Positions 17,332 to 25,206 of a stretch of 34,348 bases of DNA are shown piece by piece. Both the position numbers and the translations under genes were made by a program. This stretch comes from Pseudomonadota bacterium (GTDB lineage: Bacteria; Pseudomonadota; Gammaproteobacteria; UBA1113), in contig JAJXVQ010000003.1 of assembly GCA_021782065.1 (NCBI GenBank), forward strand, positions 1-34,348, in the 5' to 3' direction. Position 1 is the stretch's first letter; each line of letters starts with the position of its first letter. The notes beneath the pieces are model-generated. The model was not told where the DNA came from, searched no databases, and saw only the letters and a list, made by a program, of their open reading frames with translations.

Positions 17332-17433
17332 GCGAGGCGCCTAGCCCTCGGCATCAGGAATGACGTATTCTGTCATAACGAATGCAAGATGGGTGAAGGC
17401 AACAAAGCCTAAGAATAAAATGCGAAGAGCATA
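17307..17433 (+). repeat. 127-bp interspersed repeat, copy C
   Basis: This is collinear with copy A over its full 127 bp: CATACTC at the 5' end, CAGCAGTTGATTTTTAGGCG, a hairpin AGGCG-AGG-CGCCT, then GCATCAGGAATGACGTATTC, GGTGAAGGCAACAAAGCCTA and AATGCGAAGAGCATA. The GGAAT/ATTCT stem replaces AGAGT/ACTCT of copy B with one base pair changed on both sides. It is upstream of and co-oriented with the TetR gene. Confidence 0.85.
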
Positions 17434-17552
17434 TGGAATATGGGTAGATACGCAGTAAGAGTATAGCTTGAAATGCTAAGGACATAGGGCGAAGGAATGG
17501 GCGGTGACTTGGATCACCATTGAGACTAAAATTTTATACAGGGATAAGGATT

Positions 17553-18146
17553 ATGACAGTACGTAAAGCTTCTATAAATCACAAGAATCAAATTTTCGAA
17601 CAAGCACGACAACTCATGCGTATGCAGGGCTACCATCGTACTTCGATTGCGGATATCGCACAAGGCTGCGGTTTAAGTAAGGCAAGTATTTATCACCACA
17701 TTTCTGAGAAAAAAGATTTGGTGGGGATAGCAATGCGTGCTGTACAAAACTTCTTTAAAGAGAATTGTTTTGATTTAATTTACGACAAGAAATTGTCTGG
17801 CAGTCAGAAAATCGATTCACTTTTTACTACCTTGGGTCAATATTTGGCAGAATATCACGGTGGTTGCCTGGTGCATAATTTGGTACATGAATTAGCCGAT
17901 TCACAGCCCGAGTTTTTGGATTTATTTCAAGACTATTTTTCACTGTGGTTAAATGCCGTTGCACATATTTTACAACAATCATATGCGCCAGACATAGCGC
18001 GTACTTTAGCTGAAGATATAGTTGCACAATTAGGCGGGGCCATTATGATGGATCGTTTATATCGTACAGATAAGTATGTAAAACGCGTTAAAGCATTGCT
18101 GACGTCTTATGTGGTGCAAAAAGAGAAAGAAGCGGCTGTTGCATAG
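17553..18146 (+). CDS. TetR/AcrR-family transcriptional regulator
   Basis: Predicted dimeric repressor of 197 residues. The N-terminal helix-turn-helix runs from ~10 to ~55, with TSIADIAQGCGLSKASIYHHISEKKDLV being typical of the family; the C-terminal ligand domain is unassigned. The frame is open to a TTG at 17520, but ATAAGGA lies just before the ATG at 17553, giving the preferred start. No transporter is divergently placed next to it, so its target is unknown; asd lies upstream on the same strand and the convergent sugar-transferase gene downstream. Confidence 0.88.
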   Translation: MTVRKASINHKNQIFEQARQLMRMQGYHRTSIADIAQGCGLSKASIYHHISEKKDLVGIAMRAVQNFFKENCFDLIYDKKLSGSQKIDSLFTTLGQYLAEYHGGCLVHNLVHELADSQPEFLDLFQDYFSLWLNAVAHILQQSYAPDIARTLAEDIVAQLGGAIMMDRLYRTDKYVKRVKALLTSYVVQKEKEAAVA

Positions 18147-18151
18147 TGTAT

Positions 18152-18170
18152 AATGGGAATACTCCCCATT
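18152..18170 (+). terminator. Hairpin just after the tetR-type gene
   Basis: AATGGG (18152-18157) pairs with CCCATT (18165-18170) across a 7-base loop, six bases after the stop codon of the regulator. The tail CAAAATGTTTT is only partly T-rich, so terminator function is a guess. Confidence 0.3.
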
Positions 18171-18243
18171 CAAAATGTTTTGAGGCTGTTATGGCTCAAA
18201 GTCACTGTTGCCGTTTGTGTCAAACAAGCCGTAAATACGTCCA

Positions 18244-18288
18244 TGTAGGCTCGGGTGCTGCGTTTTGCAGCGCCCGGGCATTGCTACA
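18244..18288. other. Strong GC-rich hairpin in intergenic DNA
   Basis: Bases 18249-18261 pair with 18267-18279 at all 13 positions (two G-T wobbles) around a 5-base loop, with an additional outer TGTAG/CTACA stem. The stem is much richer in GC than its surroundings and has no T-tract. No gene in this 420-bp gap is supported; two short overlapping frames here lack coding features. Confidence 0.5.
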
Positions 18289-18363
18289 CAATGCAACGAT
18301 AGCTTTGGGCTTTCATTTTGCGATTTGTCACGGAAAAAGCGCAACACCTTATTTTTAATATTT

Positions 18364-18524
18364 AGGGCCTGTAGCCATTTGGTTTATCTGCTGCAAAATA
18401 AATACAGCGGCCCAAATATAGTAAATTTTCGTCAAATATTGCCCGATATTATCCTCAAATTTGCTAATATTTTACCCGGCTGTATTCGTTTCGCGCTTCG
18501 ATAAACTAAATGGCTACAGGCCCT
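18364..18524. repeat. 161-bp long-hairpin repeat, copy 1
   Basis: The ends AGGGCCTGTAGCCATTTGG (from 18364) and the reverse-complementary arm (18503-18524) pair over 22 positions with one wobble. Nested inside are AATACAGC/GCTGTATT and an AT-rich stem, so nearly the whole element folds as one hairpin. A second copy lies at 34175-34338. It sits between the convergent TetR and sugar-transferase genes, where it could also act as a two-way transcription stop. Confidence 0.85.
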
Positions 18525-18565
18525 ATTATTATCGATGTATGGAAGTTCGTAATGGATTCTTACAT

Positions 18566-20050
18566 TTACTGCTGCGTTACTACCACCGTATCTTCCGTTG
18601 CAGCTATTTGTCTAAAATGACCGGCTTGTTCTGCAAAAGAAGCTAGTTCCTTACGGCGTATAAATACATATAAAGGGGTATCTTGTTGCCATAACTGCCA
18701 GAAAGGTTCTTCTTCAATCAACCGATTTTTCTGTTCTGGATCTGGCCCTTGAGAGTAAGACAATTCACTGCTCCAGTTATCCCCATGTATGGTGCTCCAA
18801 TGGTAAACCACACGCACAGTCTGCTGGCTGTATAGGGGCAAATCTTGAAAGTAAGTGTGATAACTCACTATGGATAAAGGCGCGATGTTGGTAGGCAGCG
18901 CATTCACTAGATAACGCACACTGCGCATATTTTTAATGGGCATGTATTGCAGCACATAAGCCGTGATCAGAGATAATGCTACCAAAATGAGCACAATGGT
19001 CTTAAACACTTTTTGTTTTAATCCAGTTTGTACTATCACACTAGCCGTTAAAATAGCTAAAGGTGCAAAAATAGGTAAAATATACCCTACCAATTTAGAA
19101 CTGGGAATAGAGAAGAAAATCAATACGACTAGGGCCCAGATGGTTAAATATAGGGTGATAGGATTTTGTGGACGCGGACTATACAGCGTTTTAAAATGGC
19201 GGCACAAAAAGTAAGTCCAGGGTAAGAAGCCAGCAATCACAAGGGCGATATAAAACCACCATGGGGCAACATTATTAAATCCGGAGCCAGCAAAACGTTG
19301 AAATTGTTGTTGATAAAAGAAAAAGTTTAGAAAATCAGGGTTACGCTGACTGATCGCGATCAACCAAGGTAAACAAATGATGGCAAATAAACTGAGCCCT
19401 AAGGGTAACTGTAATTTTTTGATGGTAGACCATTGCCGCGTGCTTAAGATCCAAAGCCCCATGATGCCTGCCGGGAAGGCTAAGCCAATGAGTCCTTTGG
19501 TTAAAAAGGCTAAACCGCCACAGATATAAGCAGTAAACAGCCAGGATTTTTTTTCTTGTAAAGCGCCAACCAGTAGCGATAAAATGCTGGCATTCAACCA
19601 CACCGCCACTTCTAAGTCTAAATTAGCATAATGTGCTGCACCATAATAAAGCGGTGTAGTACCTAAAATAATAGCCGCTATTCGCCCTACATTGCGCCCT
19701 AATAATACACTTGTTGCCCAATACAAAAATACAATGCCGCCTACACCAACCAAGACGGGCATAATGCGTAAGCTCCAAGGATTAATTCCAAAGATGGACA
19801 TAGGAATAGTTTGTAACCAATAAAATAGAATGGGCTTATGAAAAAATAGGGACCCATTTAAACGGGGGGTGATGAAATCGTGTGTGGCGAGCATCTCGCG
19901 AGCTACTTCGGAGTAACGGCCTTCGTCTGGCAATAGCAATGGGTGGCTGCCCAAAAATAGAAAATAGAAAATAGCGCACAGAATAAAAAGAATCAAAGCT
20001 TCTTTTTTACTAGGCGCTTCTAAGACATTACTAGTTGTTGATAACGACAT
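18566..20050 (-). CDS. ArnT/FlmK-type lipid A glycosyltransferase (PMT-like, GT83)
   Basis: Integral membrane transferase predicted to move an amino sugar from undecaprenyl phosphate onto lipid A at the periplasmic face. The 494 residues begin with a membrane segment (~17-36), followed by the periplasmic loop PDEGRYSEVAREML (~40-54), which holds the family's acidic catalytic motif, and FFHKPILFYWLQ (~68-79). About ten further membrane segments reach to ~375, and a soluble C-terminal domain follows. It is somewhat shorter than E. coli ArnT (550). It is last in an operon after the YdjC-type deacetylase, overlapping it by 31 bases; AAGGTAG precedes its ATG. Without other arn genes nearby, the sugar is more likely a hexosamine, as for Francisella FlmK, than L-Ara4N. 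Confidence 0.8.
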   Translation of the reverse strand: MSLSTTSNVLEAPSKKEALILFILCAIFYFLFLGSHPLLLPDEGRYSEVAREMLATHDFITPRLNGSLFFHKPILFYWLQTIPMSIFGINPWSLRIMPVLVGVGGIVFLYWATSVLLGRNVGRIAAIILGTTPLYYGAAHYANLDLEVAVWLNASILSLLVGALQEKKSWLFTAYICGGLAFLTKGLIGLAFPAGIMGLWILSTRQWSTIKKLQLPLGLSLFAIICLPWLIAISQRNPDFLNFFFYQQQFQRFAGSGFNNVAPWWFYIALVIAGFLPWTYFLCRHFKTLYSPRPQNPITLYLTIWALVVLIFFSIPSSKLVGYILPIFAPLAILTASVIVQTGLKQKVFKTIVLILVALSLITAYVLQYMPIKNMRSVRYLVNALPTNIAPLSIVSYHTYFQDLPLYSQQTVRVVYHWSTIHGDNWSSELSYSQGPDPEQKNRLIEEEPFWQLWQQDTPLYVFIRRKELASFAEQAGHFRQIAATEDTVVVTQQ

Positions 20051-20859
20051 AATTCTACCTTTTCAGTTTGTAACAGCATTTGCCATGCTGCGGAGTTTAA
20101 AAAAACATACTCTTGTTCACGAATGCGGCTGATGCCATCCGTAGAGTGGTGTCCGGGATGGCACATCATAACACCGCCGGGGCTAATCTGTTGAATAAAT
20201 TTCTGAAACAAAAGTGCAACATTTGGTTCACCTTTAAACACATAGATGCCCTTAAAATCATTATAATAGTTTAATTTGGCTTTATCTAAAACCCGTTTGA
20301 AGGCATTTCGGCCTAAGGCGTGTATTAATAATTTTAAGATACTATCGCGAAATGAGGAAAAGAAAGGATAGCCATTCACTAAACGTATAGGCGGGATAGT
20401 GCTATTTTTGAAATGCTCTTTACAGGCTATTAACAACGCATCGCGTATGCATGGAAATTGATGACTATGCTGATGTCCATCGATAAACTGTGGGTTAAAA
20501 CCCATGACCTCGTAAAAGCGTTGTAATTGTAGAGTGAATTCACGCGTCAATGCCATCAAAGACAGTTGCCTGCTATACGCCTTGATGATGGTTTGTCCTA
20601 TGGATAGAGGTTGCGTTAAGCCATCAACCAATGGTGCGCTCAAGGGGGTAAATTCTGTTAGATCCAAATGTAATCCTATATCGGCTATAGAAGCTAAGTC
20701 TTTTAAACGAGGTCCCCATTCGGGCCATAGCGGGCTCGTGGTCATACAGGAGGTGGCACTGATGCAGTGTTTATTTAATAATTCAATGATGGCGCTGGAT
20801 ACGCCTTCGTTTAAGGCAAAATCGTCGGCGCAAACAATGATTTTTTTAACAGAAATCAT
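20020..20859 (-). CDS. YdjC/ChbG-family carbohydrate deacetylase, NaxD-like
   Basis: Predicted metal-dependent deacetylase of an N-acetylated sugar. The 279-residue protein has the YdjC fold signature: CADDFALNEGV (metal Asp at ~12-13), GLHLDLTE (His ~64), IDGHQHSHQFP (His ~129-133) and GGVMMCHPGHH near residue 235. Its ATG overlaps the stop of the GT2 gene (ATGA), and its own end overlaps the ArnT-type gene. Sitting between a polyprenyl-phosphate sugar synthase and a lipid A transferase, it most likely deacetylates undecaprenyl-phosphate-N-acetylhexosamine, the reaction described for Francisella NaxD. This role follows from family and context, not from specific residues. HpnK or chitooligosaccharide deacetylase are the other family roles. 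Confidence 0.82.
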   Translation of the reverse strand: MISVKKIIVCADDFALNEGVSSAIIELLNKHCISATSCMTTSPLWPEWGPRLKDLASIADIGLHLDLTEFTPLSAPLVDGLTQPLSIGQTIIKAYSRQLSLMALTREFTLQLQRFYEVMGFNPQFIDGHQHSHQFPCIRDALLIACKEHFKNSTIPPIRLVNGYPFFSSFRDSILKLLIHALGRNAFKRVLDKAKLNYYNDFKGIYVFKGEPNVALLFQKFIQQISPGGVMMCHPGHHSTDGISRIREQEYVFLNSAAWQMLLQTEKVELCRYQQLVMS

Positions 20860-21839
20860 TTTGATTGTTCAGAAGTTAAAATGCGGCTGATGATATAAGG
20901 TGGGCGTTGTTTGACTTCGGTGAAAATTCTGGCAATGTATTCTCCCAGAATGCCTATGGATAATAATTGTATCCCGCCTAAGAAAGTAATGGCGACCGTA
21001 ATGGTGGCATAACCCGGTAAATCTACGCCGTATATTAGCGTATCCAATACGATTATCAATGCATATAACAAAGATAGGGTAGAGATAATGGCGCCTATCA
21101 CCGACCACATGCGTAAAGGGAGGTTGGAAAAGGATGTAATACCTGTAATGGCGAGATCAATAAGTTTTTTTAATCCCCACGAACTTTGTCCTTGTTGTCT
21201 TTCTTCCGGTACATAAGTAATAGCTATTTTACTAAAGCCTACCCACGCGTATAGGCCTTTCATAAATCGTTCGCGTTCACTCAGTTGATTTAAGGCTTGT
21301 ACCACGTCGCGGTCTAATAAGCGGAAATCGCCCGCATCGTGGGGAATTTCTATGGGGGTGATTCGGTCTATCAATTTATAAAAGAAGGTCGACAGCATAC
21401 GGAGCATGACAGGGCGATCCTTACGATGCAGCCTAACGCCATAGGCCATCTCATAACCTTGTTGCCACTGTTCAACAAAAGAACCGATGCAAGCTAATGG
21501 ATGCTGAAAATCGGCATCTATGAGTAGGGTGGCGTCGCTTTGCGGATCAACGTGGCTTAAACCCGCCGTTAAAGCGGCTTCTTTGCCAAAATTGCGCGAA
21601 AAAACCAACGCTGTGAAGGCATACTCTTTTTGCAGCTCCTTTAACACCTTGACCGTATCGTCTTTGCTGCCATCGTCTATAGCGATAACGTCTACTTTTT
21701 GAGCAAATTTTTTGCACTCTGCAATCAGTTGCGGAATAAATTGCGGCAGATTTTTGGACTCATTGTATACCGGCACAATGCAGCTTAAGTGATGTAATGT
21801 GCGTGTAGGAGACGTAGTTGTGGCTTCAGGGTGATTCAT
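20856..21839 (-). CDS. Family 2 glycosyltransferase, polyprenyl-phosphate sugar synthase (ArnC/FlmF-like)
   Basis: Predicted inner-membrane enzyme that attaches a nucleotide-activated sugar to undecaprenyl phosphate. It has 327 residues: a GT-A domain with CIVPVYNESKNLP (~20-32), AIDDGS (~53-58), SRNFGKEAALTAGL (~81-94) and the DAD metal motif (~108-110), then two C-terminal membrane segments (~235-260 and ~270-295), as in ArnC, GtrB and FlmF. It is the first gene of a three-gene operon. AAGGTG lies before the ATG, and a strong promoter is at 21868-21896. The sugar is probably GalNAc or GlcNAc given the downstream deacetylase; this is inference. Confidence 0.85.
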   Translation of the reverse strand: MNHPEATTTSPTRTLHHLSCIVPVYNESKNLPQFIPQLIAECKKFAQKVDVIAIDDGSKDDTVKVLKELQKEYAFTALVFSRNFGKEAALTAGLSHVDPQSDATLLIDADFQHPLACIGSFVEQWQQGYEMAYGVRLHRKDRPVMLRMLSTFFYKLIDRITPIEIPHDAGDFRLLDRDVVQALNQLSERERFMKGLYAWVGFSKIAITYVPEERQQGQSSWGLKKLIDLAITGITSFSNLPLRMWSVIGAIISTLSLLYALIIVLDTLIYGVDLPGYATITVAITFLGGIQLLSIGILGEYIARIFTEVKQRPPYIISRILTSEQSK

Positions 21840-21867
21840 AATACACCTTATGTTTTTTGTATGTTGT

Positions 21868-21896
21868 ATGATAAATCGTCAGGGGGATTGAGTCAA
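21868..21896 (-). promoter_or_regulatory. Sigma-70 promoter of the lipid A modification operon
   Basis: On the minus strand TTGACT (21891-21896) and TATCAT (21868-21873) are spaced by exactly 17 bases, each matching the consensus at five of six positions. The hexamers lie about 30-55 bases upstream of the first gene of the operon. Confidence 0.6.
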
Positions 21897-21940
21897 CTCT
21901 CAGTGCTTAAACAACAGTTGAATTAATATCCTATAAATTC

Positions 21941-21960
21941 ACTGAGTGTAGGCACTCAGT
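21941..21960 (+). terminator. Perfect 8-bp hairpin next to the IS remnant
   Basis: ACTGAGTG and CACTCAGT form a perfect stem with a TAGG loop, followed by TATTATCTTCTTTTTT. It looks like a rho-independent terminator on the plus strand, possibly a leftover of the inserted element, since no plus-strand gene precedes it closely. Confidence 0.4.
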
Positions 21961-21974
21961 TATTATCTTCTTTT

Positions 21975-22202
21975 TTGTTCAAGATGCATGACACGACTCA
22001 TACGATAGAAGGCTTTCATAGGCAAGTGCGTAAATATACAAAATCCAAAGGGGCCTTTACTTCTGAGAGTGCATTGGTTAAACTGATATATAGTGCTTAC
22101 CAACGCATGAGGGCGAAATGGCACCAGCCGATGCGTAACTGGGCACTAGTAATTTCACAGCTTGATATCTACTTTGAAGGTAGATTAAAAATTGAGCTTT
22201 GA
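21975..22202 (+). pseudogene. IS256-family (mutator-type) transposase, C-terminal remnant
   Basis: Seventy-five codons match the very C-terminus of IS256-type transposases: TTHTIEGFHRQVRKYTKSKG, GAFTSESALVKLIY, WHQPMRNWALVISQL and the terminal IYFEGRL. The catalytic DDE residues and most of the protein (normally about 400 aa) are missing, so this is a dead fragment. The start ATG is incidental. No terminal inverted repeats were recognised. It lies between the lipid A operon promoter and the aro operon, so insertion and decay happened at this boundary. Confidence 0.85.
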
Positions 22203-22317
22203 TTGGGCTGGCGCAGTTCAGTGAACCTTTTCTTTTTGAGTATTTTTTCAGGGGATTAGCGTTCATTTTACGTATGGGGCATAATATTGCTTCTTTGTTA
22301 AAGATAGGATATTTTAA

Positions 22318-23634
22318 ATGAGAGAAGCCAATACGCACTTATTAGTAAATAAGACCTCTAGCCTATACGGTTCGGCCACACCGCCCAGCTCCAAATCGCA
22401 CAGCATTCGTGCCATAATATTAGCCTTGCTCGCTAAAGGTGAGTCACTATTGATCAACCCATTGGCTTGTAGCGATATGCAGGACGCAATGCGGATCTGC
22501 ACTCAGTTAGGAGCAGACATAAATGTAGAAGATGGCGCAGTATGTGTGAATAGCGCTGGCCTGCCATTTCAATCAACGGTACCGATAATCAATAGCGGTA
22601 ATTCGGGTATCAGTACTCATTTTGTAATGCCGTTATTGGGGTTGCGACGGGAGAGTGAAACACCCATCGTTCTAGATTGTGGCGAGCAAATGCGCGCTAG
22701 GCCCATAGTGCCTTTGGTCACTGCTTTGCGCGCTTTAGGGTTGCGCATGGATTATTTAGATAAAGAAGGTCAATTGCCGATTTCTGTCTGCGGGCAATTG
22801 CGGGGTGGCGTTACGGAAGTAGAAGGCATTACTTCGCAATATTTGTCGGCCCTGTTGGTATCGTTGCCTTGCGCACCTATGGACAGTGAAATCACAGTGA
22901 GAAATTTACATGAACGTCCTTATGTGGAGATGACCTTAGCTTGGTTAAAAAAACAAGGTATACGTTATCAGCATGTAACCATAGAGAATCGCGATATTTA
23001 TCATATTTCCGGTGGGCAACGATATTCCACTTTCAAAGCTACTATTGCGGGTGATTTTTCTTCGGCATCCTATCTCATTGCTGCTGCTGTGCTCTGCAAT
23101 GGGCGTGTAGAACTGCAGGGTTTGGATATGCAGGATCCGCAGGGGGACAAAAGATTAATCTATCTGCTACAAGAAATGGGTGCGGTTATTCAAATAAAAG
23201 AACAAGGTTTGATCATTGAGGGCGGGCATCCACTCAAGGGCATAAAAATCGATGCTGATGATATTCCCGATTTGCTACCGGCTTTGGCTGTGATTGGCAC
23301 CTATGCCAAGGGTAAAACGGAGCTTACTAATGTGCGTCAAGCACGCATTAAAGAAACCGATCGCATTCATTCTATGAATGAGGGCTTAAGCCGTATGGGA
23401 GCTAAAGTAGAAGTCTATGCAGATGGCATGACCCTCTATCCTAGTAGATTACACGGTGCTACAGTAAAAGGTTACAATGACCACCGCACGGTAATGGCAT
23501 TGGCCGTTGCGGGCTTGGGGGCAGAAGGGCAAACAGAAATAGATAATGCCGATGCGGTTAATAAAACTTTCCCCAATTTTGTATCAGCGATGCAATCATT
23601 AGGTGCTGATATGGAGGTGAAGAATGTACTCTAA
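22318..23634 (+). CDS. aroA: 3-phosphoshikimate 1-carboxyvinyltransferase (EPSP synthase)
   Basis: Sixth step of the shikimate pathway: joins PEP to shikimate-3-phosphate. It has 438 residues. Conserved sites are SKSHSIR (Lys26, Arg31), MRARPIV (PEP-binding Arg ~125-127), TSQYLSALL (~172-180), DIPDLLPALAVIG (catalytic Asp, near residue 320), RIKETDR (~345), NDHRTVMAL (~388) and the final NKTFPNF Lys. The PEP-loop is unusual: where E. coli has GNAGTAMRP, this protein reads GNSGISTHF (94-102), so Thr97, Arg100 and Pro101 of E. coli correspond to Ile, His and Phe. The ribosome binding site AGGAT precedes the ATG. It is first in a five-gene operon; aroK begins inside its last codons. Confidence 0.94.
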   Translation: MREANTHLLVNKTSSLYGSATPPSSKSHSIRAIILALLAKGESLLINPLACSDMQDAMRICTQLGADINVEDGAVCVNSAGLPFQSTVPIINSGNSGISTHFVMPLLGLRRESETPIVLDCGEQMRARPIVPLVTALRALGLRMDYLDKEGQLPISVCGQLRGGVTEVEGITSQYLSALLVSLPCAPMDSEITVRNLHERPYVEMTLAWLKKQGIRYQHVTIENRDIYHISGGQRYSTFKATIAGDFSSASYLIAAAVLCNGRVELQGLDMQDPQGDKRLIYLLQEMGAVIQIKEQGLIIEGGHPLKGIKIDADDIPDLLPALAVIGTYAKGKTELTNVRQARIKETDRIHSMNEGLSRMGAKVEVYADGMTLYPSRLHGATVKGYNDHRTVMALAVAGLGAEGQTEIDNADAVNKTFPNFVSAMQSLGADMEVKNVL

Positions 23635-24163
23635 TACTATTATACTCATAGGCTTTAAAAATGTAGGCAAAAGCAGCGTAGGTGCAGAATTGGCGCGTCA
23701 AATACAGGGTTCTTTTATCGATCTGGATGAAGTCATTGAAGCGACCTATGCAACGAAACAAACAAAGAGGCTAAGTTGTCGTGAGATTGTGCAAATCCAG
23801 GGCGAAGACTATTTTAGGACCTTAGAAAAGAACGTATTTACGCGGGCACTACAGGAAAAACCAGCAGTGTTATCCTTGGGCGGTGGCACGGTCATGGATG
23901 GTGACAATCAGGCTTTATTGAAAGGCCATGTGGTGATCCACATCACCGCGCCTTATGATCTGGTTTTTGAACGCATTATGTCTAATGGATTGCCGGGGTT
24001 TTTCCTAGCTGATGAATCGCCTCGTACTAGCTTTCATCTTTTGTGGGAGGAACGTGATGCTGTGTATAAGCAGCTTGCTACTTTTAGCATTTACAATGGT
24101 AGTACCGTGTTGGCTGCCGTAGAAAAAATATTAAATCATAATTACTTTAGAGAGATGTTATGA
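23624..24163 (+). CDS. aroK: Shikimate kinase
   Basis: Phosphorylates shikimate with ATP. The 179-residue protein has the P-loop GFKNVGKSS (10-18), IDLDE (32-36) for substrate/Mg binding, GEDYFRTLE (Arg66), LGGGTVM (86-92) and the lid/base region WEERDAVYKQLA near residue 143. It starts 11 bases before the end of aroA, with GGAGGTG just upstream, and its stop overlaps the DAHP synthase start (ATGA). An insertion-like TKQTKRLS segment follows the DLDE motif. Tight coupling argues that it is the pathway's kinase; a second kinase elsewhere cannot be excluded. Confidence 0.92.
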   Translation: MYSNTIILIGFKNVGKSSVGAELARQIQGSFIDLDEVIEATYATKQTKRLSCREIVQIQGEDYFRTLEKNVFTRALQEKPAVLSLGGGTVMDGDNQALLKGHVVIHITAPYDLVFERIMSNGLPGFFLADESPRTSFHLLWEERDAVYKQLATFSIYNGSTVLAAVEKILNHNYFREML

Positions 24164-25206
24164 GTTATACTATTAGAAAAAAATTACAGCCTATTGAAAG
24201 CATCCTAGCGGCTTTTCCGTTATCCGTGGCTGCGGAAAAACGTATCGAGCAAGATCGTCTAGAGATAAAGTCAATTTTAGAAGGTAAGAATAAGCGTTTG
24301 TTGATCGTTGTCGGTCCTTGTTCGGCTTGGCCTAAGGAAGCGGTGTTAGAGTATGCAAAAAAACTGGCGCTACTTAGTCAAAAGGTAGAATATGCTTTAA
24401 AATTAGTGATGCGGGTATACATTCAAAAGCCACGCACCACTAAGGGATGGTTAGGCCCTCTCAATCAGCCGGATCTATTTGCCGATCCGGATATTGAAAC
24501 GGGAATTCAATATACGCGGGAGATGATGGTTAAAGTGATCGAGCTGGGTTTACCCATTGCCAATGAAGCTTTGTTTACGCACAATGCCACGGGCTTTTTG
24601 GAATTACTGTCGTGGGTTGCCATAGGCGCACGCAGCTCAGAAGACCAAGAACATCGTATTTTTGCATCGGCCTTAGATTGTGCGGTAGGATTGAAAAATC
24701 CCACACATGGATCTTTAAAAGTGGGAGTGAATAGCATCGTTGCTGCACAACATCCCCATGTTGCGGTTTTTGATAACCATGAGATTCAAACGCATGGTAA
24801 TCCGCATGCGCATTTAGTTTTACGTGGGTCTGATCGTGCGCCAAATTACTCATTATCACATCTGGAAGAGATCATACAGCATATGCAAGCTCATGCCATA
24901 CAAAATCCATCGGTTATGATCGATGTGAGCCACGATAATTGTCTGGTGAATGGCAAGAAAGATCACCGGCTACAACCGAAAATCATTTTTGAGGTTATTG
25001 ACGCTCTAAAGCATCGTCCAGATTTAAAATCTTTACTAAAAGGATTTATGATTGAAAGTTTTATTAAGGAAGGAAACCAAACTGTCAATTTAGAAAAATC
25101 TGAAAGCATTGATTTAGATGGGTTGTCTATAACTGATCCTTGTCTTGGTTTTGAGGAAACGGAAGAATTGTTGTTAAAATTAGCAAAGATGCATGAAAAA
25201 TGTTAA
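24160..25206 (+). CDS. aroG: 3-deoxy-7-phosphoheptulonate (DAHP) synthase, class I AroFGH type
   Basis: First step of the shikimate pathway: PEP plus erythrose-4-phosphate. It has 348 residues and the class I TIM-barrel signatures: VGPCSAW (~50-56), VMRVYIQKPRTTKGWLGP (~87-104), GLPIANEAL (~129-137), WVAIGARSSEDQEHR (~151-165), GSLKVGVNSI (~184-193), LRGSDRAPNYS (~222-232) and MIDVSHDN (~253-260). Feedback type (Phe, Tyr or Trp) cannot be decided by eye, so the symbol is by family only. It overlaps aroK by four bases and aroB by seven. Having the entry enzyme inside the aro cluster lets the whole pathway be expressed together. Confidence 0.92.
   Translation: MSYTIRKKLQPIESILAAFPLSVAAEKRIEQDRLEIKSILEGKNKRLLIVVGPCSAWPKEAVLEYAKKLALLSQKVEYALKLVMRVYIQKPRTTKGWLGPLNQPDLFADPDIETGIQYTREMMVKVIELGLPIANEALFTHNATGFLELLSWVAIGARSSEDQEHRIFASALDCAVGLKNPTHGSLKVGVNSIVAAQHPHVAVFDNHEIQTHGNPHAHLVLRGSDRAPNYSLSHLEEIIQHMQAHAIQNPSVMIDVSHDNCLVNGKKDHRLQPKIIFEVIDALKHRPDLKSLLKGFMIESFIKEGNQTVNLEKSESIDLDGLSITDPCLGFEETEELLLKLAKMHEKC

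Noticed and set aside
18146..18504. Two overlapping short plus-strand ORFs (70 and 79 codons)
   Set aside because: They read through strong hairpins and the long palindromic repeat, with no start signals; they are noncoding shadows.
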